Below, piece after piece: positions 1-5,633 of a stretch of 5,642 bases of DNA. A program made the translations under genes and the position numbers. Where the stretch lies: the NCBI GenBank assembly GCA_002937525.1, contig PTKA01000123.1:1-5642 (forward strand), in the 5' to 3' direction. Position 1 is the first letter of the stretch. Each line of letters starts with the position of its first letter. The stretch comes from Alphaproteobacteria bacterium MarineAlpha10_Bin3. Lineage in GTDB: Bacteria > Pseudomonadota > Alphaproteobacteria > UBA8366 > GCA-2717185. Under the pieces are notes generated by a model. The model saw only the letters and a list, made by a program, of their open reading frames with translations, was not told the origin of the DNA and did not search any database.

Positions 1-205
1 GTTGAGCCCTTTTGTGAATCAATCGTTTGTGTCAGTGCACTAGCTATCTGGGTCAGCCCCAATTAGTTTTCACCATAGTTCCAAATCCAAACGATTACTC
101 AATCATGCGGCGTGGTCAAGCGGCGTAATTGGACCCGCACGAATTGGCGGAGATATGCGGATTTATACGTTGACACCATCTCGACCACCACGGCGAGCCC
201 GGACG

Positions 206-217
206 GAGCTATAGCTC
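206..217. repeat. 12-bp perfect palindrome
   Basis: GAGCTATAGCTC reads identically on both strands. It lies in the gene-free left region. It may be an operator-like or recombination site, or chance; nothing else in the sequence assigns it a role. Confidence 0.35.
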
Positions 218-262
218 TCACTCCACGATCGGCCCCTACATCCACAGCCTTTTGCAATATAT

Positions 263-283
263 CTGCCTATAGCACTGCCTATT
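263..283 (+). repeat. short direct repeat of CTGCCTAT, 12-bp period
   Basis: CTGCCTAT occurs at 263-270 and again at 275-282, start to start 12 bp. The second copy is followed by CGGTAGTTATAGG, so its CCTAT (278-282) is also mirrored by ATAGG (291-295). This is a compact cluster of direct and inverted repeats in the AT-rich block, of a kind seen in regulator- or recombinase-binding sites. Function is unknown and chance is possible. Confidence 0.3.
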
Positions 284-318
284 CGGTAGTTATAGGAAAA
301 ATTCGTTCAATAAACTTA

Positions 319-337
319 TTATAACTCATTGTTATAA
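319..337. repeat. 7-bp inverted repeat with 5-nt spacer, operator-like
   Basis: TTATAAC (319-325) and GTTATAA (331-337) are perfect inverted copies separated by TCATT. An AT-rich 19-bp dyad like this could bind a dimeric repressor. It lies about 30 bp before the point where SDR homology begins. No regulator gene is in the window to pair with it. Confidence 0.4.
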
Positions 338-363
338 CGTCTATTTAATATTTATTATCAAAA

Positions 364-660
364 TTAAAGCGCCAGATCGCCTATCTGTCCGGGCTTGCCA
401 CCACGCTTGGATCGAAGGGCATCCGCGCCAATGTGGTGTCGCCGGGCGCGATCTATTTCGAGGGCGGGGTCTGGGACGTCCGCAAGCGCGAGGCACCGGA
501 AGACTACGCCGCCGCCGTGGCGCGCAATCCGATGGGCCGCCTTGGCACGCCGGAGGAGGTCGCCAATGCGGTGGTGTTCCTGGCCAGCCCGGCGGCAAGC
601 TTCATCAGCGGCACCAACATCGTCGTCGATGGCGCCGCAACGACCCGTATTCAATATTAA
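364..660 (+). pseudogene. SDR-family oxidoreductase, C-terminal remnant (5'-truncated)
   Basis: The frame ending at TAA 658-660 encodes the C-terminal third (about 97 residues) of a short-chain dehydrogenase/reductase. Visible family features are the helix after the active site (QIAYLSGLATTLGSKGIRAN), the NVVSPG segment with GAIYFEGGVW, then the RLGTPEEVANAVVFLAS block, and the C-terminal SGTNIVVDGA motif before the end at TRIQY. A typical SDR is about 250 residues. The Rossmann-fold TGxxxGxG, NAG and catalytic Ser/Tyr regions are absent. In-frame stops occur at 322-324 and 346-348, and there is no ATG or Shine-Dalgarno. The only in-frame start, GTG at 433, has no ribosome site and would give a 75-residue non-catalytic peptide. 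Homology begins at about 364-372, exactly where composition changes from AT-rich to GC-rich. The 3' end is intact and overlaps the convergent transporter stop. SDR assignment is firm; that it is a dead remnant is inferred. Confidence 0.85.
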
Positions 661-1631
661 CGCTCCTTGGTATAACCCTTCGCGGCTTGGCGTTCGCGCC
701 AGGCGACGAACCCGCCGGCCCCGGCGATCATGATGATGCCAAGGATCGTCGTTTTGTCCGGGATATGGGCCCAGAAGACGTAGCCCCAGAAGGCCGCAAA
801 GACGATATAGCTGTAATCGAACGGCACCAGCCAACTCGCCTCGGCGCTCTGATAGGCCCGCGCCAGGGCGATGTTCGAAACCAGGTTGATGACCGAACAC
901 ACGGCAATCAGCGCCACGATAGCGATGCCGGTATCGTGCCATCCGGTGAACAGATAGGGCCAGGCGCGCGCCATTGCGGTGTCGCCGGCAAAGGTGAATA
1001 CCGACACGCCGACGATACCGACGCAAAGGAACGTAATTGCAACGCCAAGCGACAAAGTGACCGGCGATTCCTCGCGGCACAGGCGGCGCGTCGTGAGGAT
1101 CGTGCCGGCATAGAACAAGGCGGCGGCGACCGGCATCAGGGCGACCGGCTGGAACGCGGCCGCGGTTGGTTTGAGGATCAGCAAGGTGCCGCCGAAGCCG
1201 ACCAAGATGGCGGCGATGCGGCGCGGGCCAACGCGCTCGCGCAGTAGCAGGGCGGACAGGACCGCAACGAACAAAGGAAAGACATACAGGCCGGCGGCGA
1301 TCTCGGCGAGGTTCAGAAACGGCACCGCGCCGAAATAAAACACCATCGTGCAGACCATCAGCAGGCTGCGCAAGGCGACCGTCCAAAGGCGTTTTGGCCG
1401 CGGCGCGCTGGCGCGCCACAAAATGTGCGTCGCCGTGAACAGCAAAGCCAGATTGAGGGCCGAGCGGAGCATCTGAAACTGCCACAAGGATAGATCCACG
1501 CTGGTCAGTTTCACCACCGCGTCCTGCAAGCCGAGCAGGAACAGCGCGCCGACCATCAAGGCCGCGGCGTGCCTTGGCCGGTCGCTGGTCACGCCGATCC
1601 GCAGCCCTTCGCCCGTCGGTCGCTTCGGCAT
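657..1631 (-). CDS. EamA/DMT-family transporter
   Basis: This 324-residue integral inner-membrane protein has the length and repeat layout of the drug/metabolite transporter superfamily (two EamA domains, normally ten helices). The first domain runs from about residue 24 to 155 and ends with the typical LLLRERVGPRRIAAILVGFGG segment. The second runs from about 165 to 310 and contains the characteristic run ARAYQSAEASWLVPFDYSYIVFAAFWGY followed by two closing helices. A basic tail (WRERQAAKGYTKER) ends the protein. ATG at 1631 is preceded by a weak GGAA; GTG at 1592 is a possible alternative start, and both leave the membrane core intact. The gene is divergent from the 2OG oxygenase (84 bp apart) and convergent with the SDR remnant: its TAA is read from TTA 657-659, sharing two bases with the SDR stop. 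The substrate cannot be predicted; a cluster-related metabolite is an inference. Confidence 0.9.
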   Translation of the reverse strand: MPKRPTGEGLRIGVTSDRPRHAAALMVGALFLLGLQDAVVKLTSVDLSLWQFQMLRSALNLALLFTATHILWRASAPRPKRLWTVALRSLLMVCTMVFYFGAVPFLNLAEIAAGLYVFPLFVAVLSALLLRERVGPRRIAAILVGFGGTLLILKPTAAAFQPVALMPVAAALFYAGTILTTRRLCREESPVTLSLGVAITFLCVGIVGVSVFTFAGDTAMARAWPYLFTGWHDTGIAIVALIAVCSVINLVSNIALARAYQSAEASWLVPFDYSYIVFAAFWGYVFWAHIPDKTTILGIIMIAGAGGFVAWRERQAAKGYTKER

Positions 1632-1647
1632 TCGGTTCCAGTCTGGT

Positions 1648-1676
1648 TTGGCGTCGTTGAAATTCGGTACTAGAAT
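1648..1676 (+). promoter_or_regulatory. predicted sigma70-like promoter for the 2OG oxygenase
   Basis: TTGGCG (1648-1653) and TAGAAT (1671-1676) are separated by exactly 17 bp. Transcription would begin near 1683, giving a leader of about 33 nt before ATG 1716. It lies in the 84-bp divergent spacer, so a bound regulator could affect the transporter as well. A short dyad TGCA-GTGTG-TGCA (1682-1694) overlaps the predicted start site and is a weak operator candidate. Confidence 0.5.
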
Positions 1677-1703
1677 GTCCGTGCAGTGTGTGCAACGCAA
1701 CCC

Positions 1704-1709
1704 AAAGGA
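1704..1709 (+). promoter_or_regulatory. Shine-Dalgarno for the 2OG oxygenase
   Basis: AAAGGA lies 6 nt upstream of ATG 1716 and supports that start over other in-frame codons. Confidence 0.65.
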
Positions 1710-1715
1710 TAGGTC

Positions 1716-2756
1716 ATGCATCTGTTCCAGCAAAACGCGCCACGCGACCCCGATGCGGCATTGGCGCAGCTTCCGGTCCTCGATCTGGGCCCGTATCTGG
1801 CCGGCAAGGACGGTGCGACGCAGGTGCTGGGGGCGGCGATCGCGCGGGCTTGCGAGGCGAGCGGGTTTTTCTATATCGAGAACCATGGGATCAGCCAGGC
1901 GCTGATCGACGCGGTCTTCGCCCAATCCAGGCGCTTTCACGCGCTGCCGCTGGAAACTAAACAGGCGCTGACCTTGGACGGCAATAATATCGGCTATATG
2001 GCGATGAACGCCAGCATCCAGAAACATTCGAGCGTGCATAAGGCGACCAAGCCGAACCAGAACGAATCCTTCTTCGTCAGCTATGACCGCGCGCCGGATC
2101 ATCCCGGCGTCGTCGCCGCCAAACCCTATCGCGGCGCTAACCAATGGCCGGACGGGTTGCCGGGTTTCCGCGACGCGGTGATGGCGTATTTTACCGCGCT
2201 GAACAATCTGGGCCAGCGGCTGCTGCCGGCGTTTTCGGTCGCGCTGGGGATGCCGCCGGACTTTCTCGACGCCGATTTCGCCGATGAAAACAACGCCAAT
2301 CTGCGCCTGCTGCACTACCCGCCGACCGCGATTGAAGACAATGATTTCGGCACCGCGCCGCACACCGACAATTCATTTCTGACCATCCTGGCGCGCATGG
2401 ATGTGCCGGGTCTGGCGATCCGTCTGCCATCGGATGAGTGGCTGTCGCCACCGCTGATCCCCGGCACTTTTCTGGTCAATATCGGCAATATGCTGCGGCG
2501 GATGTCGAATGACCGCTTCTTGTCGACGCCGCATGGCGTCATCGTCGACGGCGCGCAGGACCGCTATTCGGTGGCCTATTTCCACAGCCCGAATCCGTAC
2601 CGCATCATCGACGTTGCGCCGTCGTGCTTTGATGCCGGCAATCCGCCAAAATACCAACCCCGGCTGTACGCCGATCTGATCCACGAATTCTACAGCGCCA
2701 ATTATTCCCACCAGAAAGATTACGCCACCATCGAGATGGCGAACCGGTACGATTGA
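1716..2756 (+). CDS. 2-oxoglutarate/Fe(II)-dependent dioxygenase, isopenicillin N synthase-like
   Basis: This 346-residue cytosolic oxygenase belongs to the plant-type/IPNS 2OG-Fe(II) family. Such enzymes use O2 and usually 2-oxoglutarate to hydroxylate, desaturate or cyclise small molecules. The N-terminal DIOX_N domain (about 18-130) carries LPVLDLGPYL, the SGFFYIENHGIS block (49-60) and a KPNQNESFFV segment (112-121). The C-terminal jelly-roll (about 190-300) holds the iron triad His216-x-Asp218 (APHTDNSFLTIL) and His273 (LSTPHGVI), and the 2OG carboxylate pair Arg283-x-Ser285 (DRYSVAYF). The usual NIGDML reads NIGNML (Asn258), not a metal ligand. All catalytic residues are present, so it should be active. 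Length is normal for the family. It is the sole gene of its transcription unit, divergent from the transporter and convergent with the dehydrogenase. The substrate is unknown; the neighbours suggest an aromatic or hydroxyacid intermediate. Confidence 0.93.
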   Translation: MHLFQQNAPRDPDAALAQLPVLDLGPYLAGKDGATQVLGAAIARACEASGFFYIENHGISQALIDAVFAQSRRFHALPLETKQALTLDGNNIGYMAMNASIQKHSSVHKATKPNQNESFFVSYDRAPDHPGVVAAKPYRGANQWPDGLPGFRDAVMAYFTALNNLGQRLLPAFSVALGMPPDFLDADFADENNANLRLLHYPPTAIEDNDFGTAPHTDNSFLTILARMDVPGLAIRLPSDEWLSPPLIPGTFLVNIGNMLRRMSNDRFLSTPHGVIVDGAQDRYSVAYFHSPNPYRIIDVAPSCFDAGNPPKYQPRLYADLIHEFYSANYSHQKDYATIEMANRYD

Positions 2757-2772
2757 GACGGGCGTCTCAATC
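2751..2772. terminator. perfect palindrome spanning two convergent stop codons, possible bidirectional terminator
   Basis: GATTGAGACG (2751-2760) and CGTCTCAATC (2763-2772) are perfect reverse complements separated by GG. Both convergent genes therefore end with the same ten bases, GAT TGA GACG: a final Asp codon, the stop and four more bases. RNA from either strand could fold a hairpin of about 9 bp with a 4-nt loop. There is no T-tract on either side, so canonical intrinsic termination is uncertain; the hairpin may instead protect 3' ends or block read-through. Confidence 0.6.
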
Positions 2773-3693
2773 CTGCTCGATGATTTCCCGGATGCGTTTT
2801 TCCGAGACCGATATTTCCACGCCGGCGCGTTCGGTTTGCAGCAGCATCGCGGCGCGGGAATCGCGGCCGTCCCAGCCGCGGTTCATGGCTTCGGTCAATT
2901 CCGCCAGCACCATGTTGGAGAGCCGCATCGGCACGTCGTATTCGCGGCCGACCTCGCAGGCCAGCGCGACATCCTTGCGCGCCAGCCGGAGCGCGAAATC
3001 GGGCGGGTCGAACCGGCCCGGCAGGAACTGGCGCGCCATGGTGTCGAAGACCCGCCGCCGGCCAAGCGCTCCCTTGCGCAGCGCCTGCCACAGCGCTTCG
3101 GGATCGACGCCCGCCTTGACCCCCATCGAGAAGGTCTCGGCCAGCGCGGTTTGCAGGATATAGCCGCTACAGTTATGGACCAGCTTGGCGACCGCGCCGG
3201 CGCCGACCGGGCCGACATAATAGGGCGCGTCGCCGATCGCGTTCAGGACCGGAAGGGCGGCTTCGAACGCGGCCTTGTCGCCGCCGACCCAGATCGCCAT
3301 CTTGCCGGTGCGCGCGCCGTCCGGCCCGCCGCTCACCGGCGCGTCCAGCACGGCCACGCCGAGTTTGGCGAACATTGCGTGGATATGGCGGATCAATGTC
3401 GGCGAATTGGTGGAAAGATCGAAATACGCCTTGCCGGCGCTAAGGCCCTCGATCAACCCGTCCGCGCCCAGCGCCACCGACTCGACCTCCGGCGGTCCCG
3501 GCAGCGACGTGAAGATCAGATCGCTCGCCTGCGCGACGTCGCGCGGCGTATCGGCCCAGAGCGCGCCGCGCTGAATATGCCGCCCGGCGGTATCGCGGTC
3601 GATGTCGTGTACCACCAGGTCATGCCCGCCCTCGATGGCGTTCAGGGCGATGCTGGCGCCCATTGTTCCCAGACCGATAAATCCGACTTTCAT
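2767..3693 (-). CDS. NAD-binding beta-hydroxyacid dehydrogenase (3-hydroxyisobutyrate dehydrogenase family)
   Basis: This 308-residue cytosolic enzyme matches the usual length of the family, which oxidises beta-hydroxyacids or reduces the matching semialdehydes with NAD(P). The N-terminal Rossmann domain starts MKVGFIGLGTMGASIA (GxGxxG at 7-12). Asp30 at the end of the second strand suggests NAD rather than NADP. The substrate motif DAPVSGG is at 117-123 and the catalytic segment GAGAVAKLVHN at 164-174, with Lys170 and Asn174. The C-terminal all-helical domain keeps the F-x6-KD pattern (Phe233 to Lys240-Asp241). ATG 3693 is chosen because GGGAGG lies 6 nt upstream; the in-frame ATG at 3711 has none. 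The stop lies in a palindrome shared with the convergent 2OG oxygenase. Exact substrate is unknown: glyoxylate/succinic semialdehyde reductase-like, tartronate semialdehyde and hydroxyisobutyrate activities all occur in this family. Confidence 0.93.
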   Translation of the reverse strand: MKVGFIGLGTMGASIALNAIEGGHDLVVHDIDRDTAGRHIQRGALWADTPRDVAQASDLIFTSLPGPPEVESVALGADGLIEGLSAGKAYFDLSTNSPTLIRHIHAMFAKLGVAVLDAPVSGGPDGARTGKMAIWVGGDKAAFEAALPVLNAIGDAPYYVGPVGAGAVAKLVHNCSGYILQTALAETFSMGVKAGVDPEALWQALRKGALGRRRVFDTMARQFLPGRFDPPDFALRLARKDVALACEVGREYDVPMRLSNMVLAELTEAMNRGWDGRDSRAAMLLQTERAGVEISVSEKRIREIIEQD

Positions 3694-3699
3694 GCGCTG

Positions 3700-3705
3700 C
3701 CTCCC
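3700..3705 (-). promoter_or_regulatory. Shine-Dalgarno fixing the dehydrogenase start
   Basis: On the minus strand this reads GGGAGG, 6 nt before ATG 3693. It lies inside the six-codon extension that a start at ATG 3711 would add, so the shorter protein is preferred. Confidence 0.75.
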
Positions 3706-3756
3706 GTTCATGCGTCTGGTTGGGATGGTATCGCGAAACCGGCGGACAATCGAATC

Positions 3757-3785
3757 TTGACGGGTCGGCGAAAATTCCGTCGAAT
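3757..3785 (+). promoter_or_regulatory. predicted promoter for the Rieske oxygenase operon
   Basis: TTGACG (3757-3762) is close to the -35 consensus, and 17 bp later TCGAAT (3780-3785) matches four of six -10 bases. It would place transcription near 3792, about 22 nt before the GTG. The sequence TCGAAT occurs twice in this spacer (3750-3755 and 3780-3785), straddling the -35, and could be half of an activator or repressor site. The 120-bp spacer 3694-3813 is divergent with the dehydrogenase gene. Confidence 0.4.
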
Positions 3786-3801
3786 ACCGCCGTCATTACG
3801 C

Positions 3802-3806
3802 AAGGA
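3802..3806 (+). promoter_or_regulatory. Shine-Dalgarno deciding the GTG start of the Rieske alpha subunit
   Basis: AAGGA lies 7 nt upstream of GTG 3814. The next in-frame ATG (3832) has no ribosome site, so the GTG is preferred. Confidence 0.65.
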
Positions 3807-3813
3807 TGGAGCC

Positions 3814-5058
3814 GTGACAGCAGACAATGCCATGCCCCTTCATTGGCCCGAAGGCGATGTCACCCGCGTTCCCTATGGTGCCTATTCGGATCCGGAACTC
3901 TACGCGCTGGAACAGCAGCGGATCTTTCGCGGGCCGGTGTGGAATTTTCTGTGCCTGGAAGTTCAACTGCCCAATGCCGGCGATTACCGCACGACCTTTG
4001 TCGGTGAAATGCCGGTGATTGTCGTGCGTGACGAAAATGGCGTTATCAACGCCATGGTCAATCGCTGCGCCCACAAGGGTGCTTTGGTCTGCCACAAGGA
4101 ACGCGGCAACAGCCGGTCGCTGACCTGTATCTATCATTCCTGGTCGTATGATCTGCGCGGCAAGCTGGAAGGCGTCGCCTTCGCCAAGGGCGTGCGCGGC
4201 AAAGGCGGTATGCCGGCCGACTTCGATCCAGGCCTGCGCGAACTGGAGCCGCTGCGCGTCGAAATTTTTTGCGGCCTGGTCTTCGGCACGTTTTCGCCGG
4301 AAACCGAACCGTTCGAAGCCTATATGGGCGACGCGATTGGCGGATTTATGAAACGCAATCTGAACCGCCCGCTGCGGCTGCTTGGCTCGCACAGCCAGAT
4401 ACTGCACAACAACTGGAAGCTCTATGCCGAGAATTTGCGCGACTCCTATCACGCGACCCTGCTGCATACCTTCTATTCCGCATTCAACATCAACCGGCTG
4501 GACATGGAAGGCGCAATCACGCTGTCGCAAAAGGGCTGGCATAGTATCAGCCATGCCAAGCGCGCCACCTTGCGCGCAGACAAGGAGTACAAGGCGGCAA
4601 ATGTGCACGCGACCAAATCCGATTCGAAACTCGCCGGTCCCCAACTACTCAAAAGCTGGGAGGAATTCGACGACGGCATCACCCATTCGATCCAGACGAT
4701 CTTTCCGACCGCAGCAGTTCAGTTCATCCTCAATTCGCTCGCCTTTCGCTTCTTCGTGCCGCGCGGCGTCGATAAGACGGAATTGTTCTGGATATATCTG
4801 GGCTATGCCGACGATACGCCGGAACAGACCCGCATGCGGGTGATGCAGAGCAATCTGACCGGCGCCGCCGGGCTGGTTTCGCTCGAAGACGGTTGCATCA
4901 ACGAGTTCGTCCAGCGCGGCGTGCGCGGCAGCGAGACGCACAGCGCGTTCATGGAGATGGGCGGGCGCGATGTCGCGTCCAGCGAGGGATCGCGCGCGAC
5001 CGAGGTTGCGGTACGCGGCTTCTGGCAAGGCTATCGCGAAATCATGGGCATCGCATGA
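3814..5058 (+). CDS. aromatic-ring-hydroxylating dioxygenase alpha subunit (Rieske, anthranilate/salicylate type)
   Basis: This 414-residue protein is the catalytic large subunit of a Rieske non-heme iron oxygenase, which adds oxygen to an aromatic ring using electrons passed from a reductase, often through a ferredoxin. The Rieske [2Fe-2S] motif is C85-A-H87-x17-C105-x2-H108 (NRCAHKGALVC then CIYHSW). The mononuclear iron site follows NWKLYAENLRDSYH: bridging Asp210, His213 and His218, with Asp359 (SLEDGCINEF) as likely third ligand. The D-x2-H-x4-H spacing matches naphthalene dioxygenase. The N-terminal wording (IFRGPVWNFLCLEVQLPNAGDYRTTFVGEMPVIVVRD) and GMPADFDP resemble, from memory, anthranilate 1,2-dioxygenase AndAc and salicylate hydroxylase large subunits, so an aromatic acid substrate is likely but unproven. 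The alpha stop overlaps the Shine-Dalgarno of the beta gene 10 nt away. No ferredoxin or reductase gene is in the window. All metal ligands are intact. Confidence 0.94.
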   Translation: MTADNAMPLHWPEGDVTRVPYGAYSDPELYALEQQRIFRGPVWNFLCLEVQLPNAGDYRTTFVGEMPVIVVRDENGVINAMVNRCAHKGALVCHKERGNSRSLTCIYHSWSYDLRGKLEGVAFAKGVRGKGGMPADFDPGLRELEPLRVEIFCGLVFGTFSPETEPFEAYMGDAIGGFMKRNLNRPLRLLGSHSQILHNNWKLYAENLRDSYHATLLHTFYSAFNINRLDMEGAITLSQKGWHSISHAKRATLRADKEYKAANVHATKSDSKLAGPQLLKSWEEFDDGITHSIQTIFPTAAVQFILNSLAFRFFVPRGVDKTELFWIYLGYADDTPEQTRMRVMQSNLTGAAGLVSLEDGCINEFVQRGVRGSETHSAFMEMGGRDVASSEGSRATEVAVRGFWQGYREIMGIA

Positions 5059-5068
5059 GGGGACCGCG

Positions 5069-5536
5069 ATGAACGACGCGCGCGCCCGGATCGAGGACTT
5101 CCTGAGCGACTACGTCCATATGATCGACGACGACCGCCTGGAAGAATGGCCCGAATACTTCACGCCCGATGGGCTATATCAGATCACCACGCAGGAGAAT
5201 TACCAGGCCGATCTGCTGGTTGGCATCCTGTCCTGCGAGGGCCGGGGCATGATGAGCGACCGGGTGTGGGCGGCGCGCGAGGCGAATATCTACGAACCGC
5301 ACCGCTACTGTCATCTGCTGGGCCGGCCGCGCATCGACAAGGAGGACACCGGCGCTTACCGGGTCCGCGCCAACTTCACGGTCGTGCGCACGATGCAGAA
5401 CGGCGATACGGGTATCTTCGTCAGCGGCAAATATCTCGACCGGATCGTGTTCGAGGACGGCGAACCCAAGCTGAAGGAACGCCGCGTCATCCTCGATTCC
5501 CGGCGCGTCGATATTCTGATCGTCTATCCGATCTAG
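5069..5536 (+). CDS. aromatic-ring-hydroxylating dioxygenase beta subunit
   Basis: This 155-residue protein is the small, structural subunit of the same oxygenase, with the NTF2/SnoaL-like cone fold. Family features are the N-terminal helix ending in YVHMIDDDRLEEWPEYFTPDGLYQITT (about 15-41), the RPRID segment near 86-90, the long strands YRVRANFTVVRTMQNGDTGIFVSGKYLDRIV, and the C-terminal LKERRVILDSRRVDILIVYPI; ILDSRRVD is typical. Length is slightly short but normal (usually 155-185). ATG 5069 is preceded by AGGGG overlapping the alpha stop TGA (5056-5058), so the two are translationally linked and should be made in equal amounts. No catalytic residues are expected; it assembles with alpha. 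The gene ends only about 10 bp before an insertion-sequence-like end, so any further operon genes have been separated or lost. Confidence 0.93.
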   Translation: MNDARARIEDFLSDYVHMIDDDRLEEWPEYFTPDGLYQITTQENYQADLLVGILSCEGRGMMSDRVWAAREANIYEPHRYCHLLGRPRIDKEDTGAYRVRANFTVVRTMQNGDTGIFVSGKYLDRIVFEDGEPKLKERRVILDSRRVDILIVYPI

Positions 5537-5566
5537 CGCCGGTTCTAGAGCGTTATCGTCTTGTTT

Positions 5567-5606
5567 GGAATCATGAGGGATTCCCATTTGTCGCGAATCG
5601 TGATTC
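5567..5606. repeat. two adjacent GAATC/GATTC inverted repeats
   Basis: GGAATC (5567-5572) pairs with GATTCC (5579-5584) across 6 nt, and GAATC (5595-5599) pairs with GATTC (5602-5606) across 2 nt. The four alternating copies within 40 bp look like transposase-binding sites in the end of the element, or leader hairpins that could limit transposase translation. Confidence 0.6.
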
Positions 5607-5633
5607 AAGATGGCCACTGGTAAGGAGGCCAGC

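Larger units (their letters stand above)
1..348. other. AT-richer non-coding region, possible mobile-element relic
   Basis: No convincing gene is seen in this stretch. The one open frame of any length (112-324, +) encodes a low-complexity Thr/Ser/Ala-rich peptide without a Shine-Dalgarno or recognisable motif. Base composition differs visibly from the rest of the window, and about 285-366 is very AT-rich while everything downstream is GC-rich. The left part contains TGTCAGTGCAC (30-40) and GGGTCAGCCCCAATTAG (50-66), which resemble in style the TG-starting, GGTCA-containing ends of some IS elements, for example the IS21 family. That likeness is from memory and no transposase fragment is seen. 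The region abuts a truncated SDR gene, so a past insertion, deletion or recombination is a reasonable inference. An assembly join is an alternative. Confidence 0.5.

Noticed and set aside
105..128. Seven-codon reading frame (ATG to TAA), considered as a leader peptide
   Set aside because: No Shine-Dalgarno, no attenuator structure and no downstream gene to control.
112..324. 70-residue open frame in the left region
   Set aside because: No ribosome site, no recognisable motif and low-complexity composition; not supported as a gene.
349..363. Y-L-L-S-K just after the in-frame stop, resembling the SDR YxxxK catalytic motif
   Set aside because: It lies in AT-rich codons unlike the following gene, is one residue off the usual spacing to the next helix, and has no SDR sequence before it; chance is the better reading.
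686..703. Hairpin CTTGGCG-TTCG-CGCCAGG downstream of the SDR stop as a terminator
   Set aside because: It lies within the transporter coding sequence, includes a G-T pair and has no T-tract; hairpins like this are common in GC-rich coding DNA.
364..1695. 443-residue minus-strand open frame rich in Arg
   Set aside because: It is a shadow frame over the transporter, with Arg/Ala-rich low-information sequence and no family motif.
1632..2363. Upstream extension of the transporter frame on the minus strand
   Set aside because: It runs antisense through the 2OG oxygenase and adds no membrane-like sequence; the ATG at 1631 fits the family length.
2836..3813. Long in-frame extension upstream of the Rieske alpha GTG, giving a 740-residue protein
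   Set aside because: It is antisense to the clearly coding dehydrogenase, has no domain-like sequence, and the ribosome site and family N-terminus place the start at 3814.
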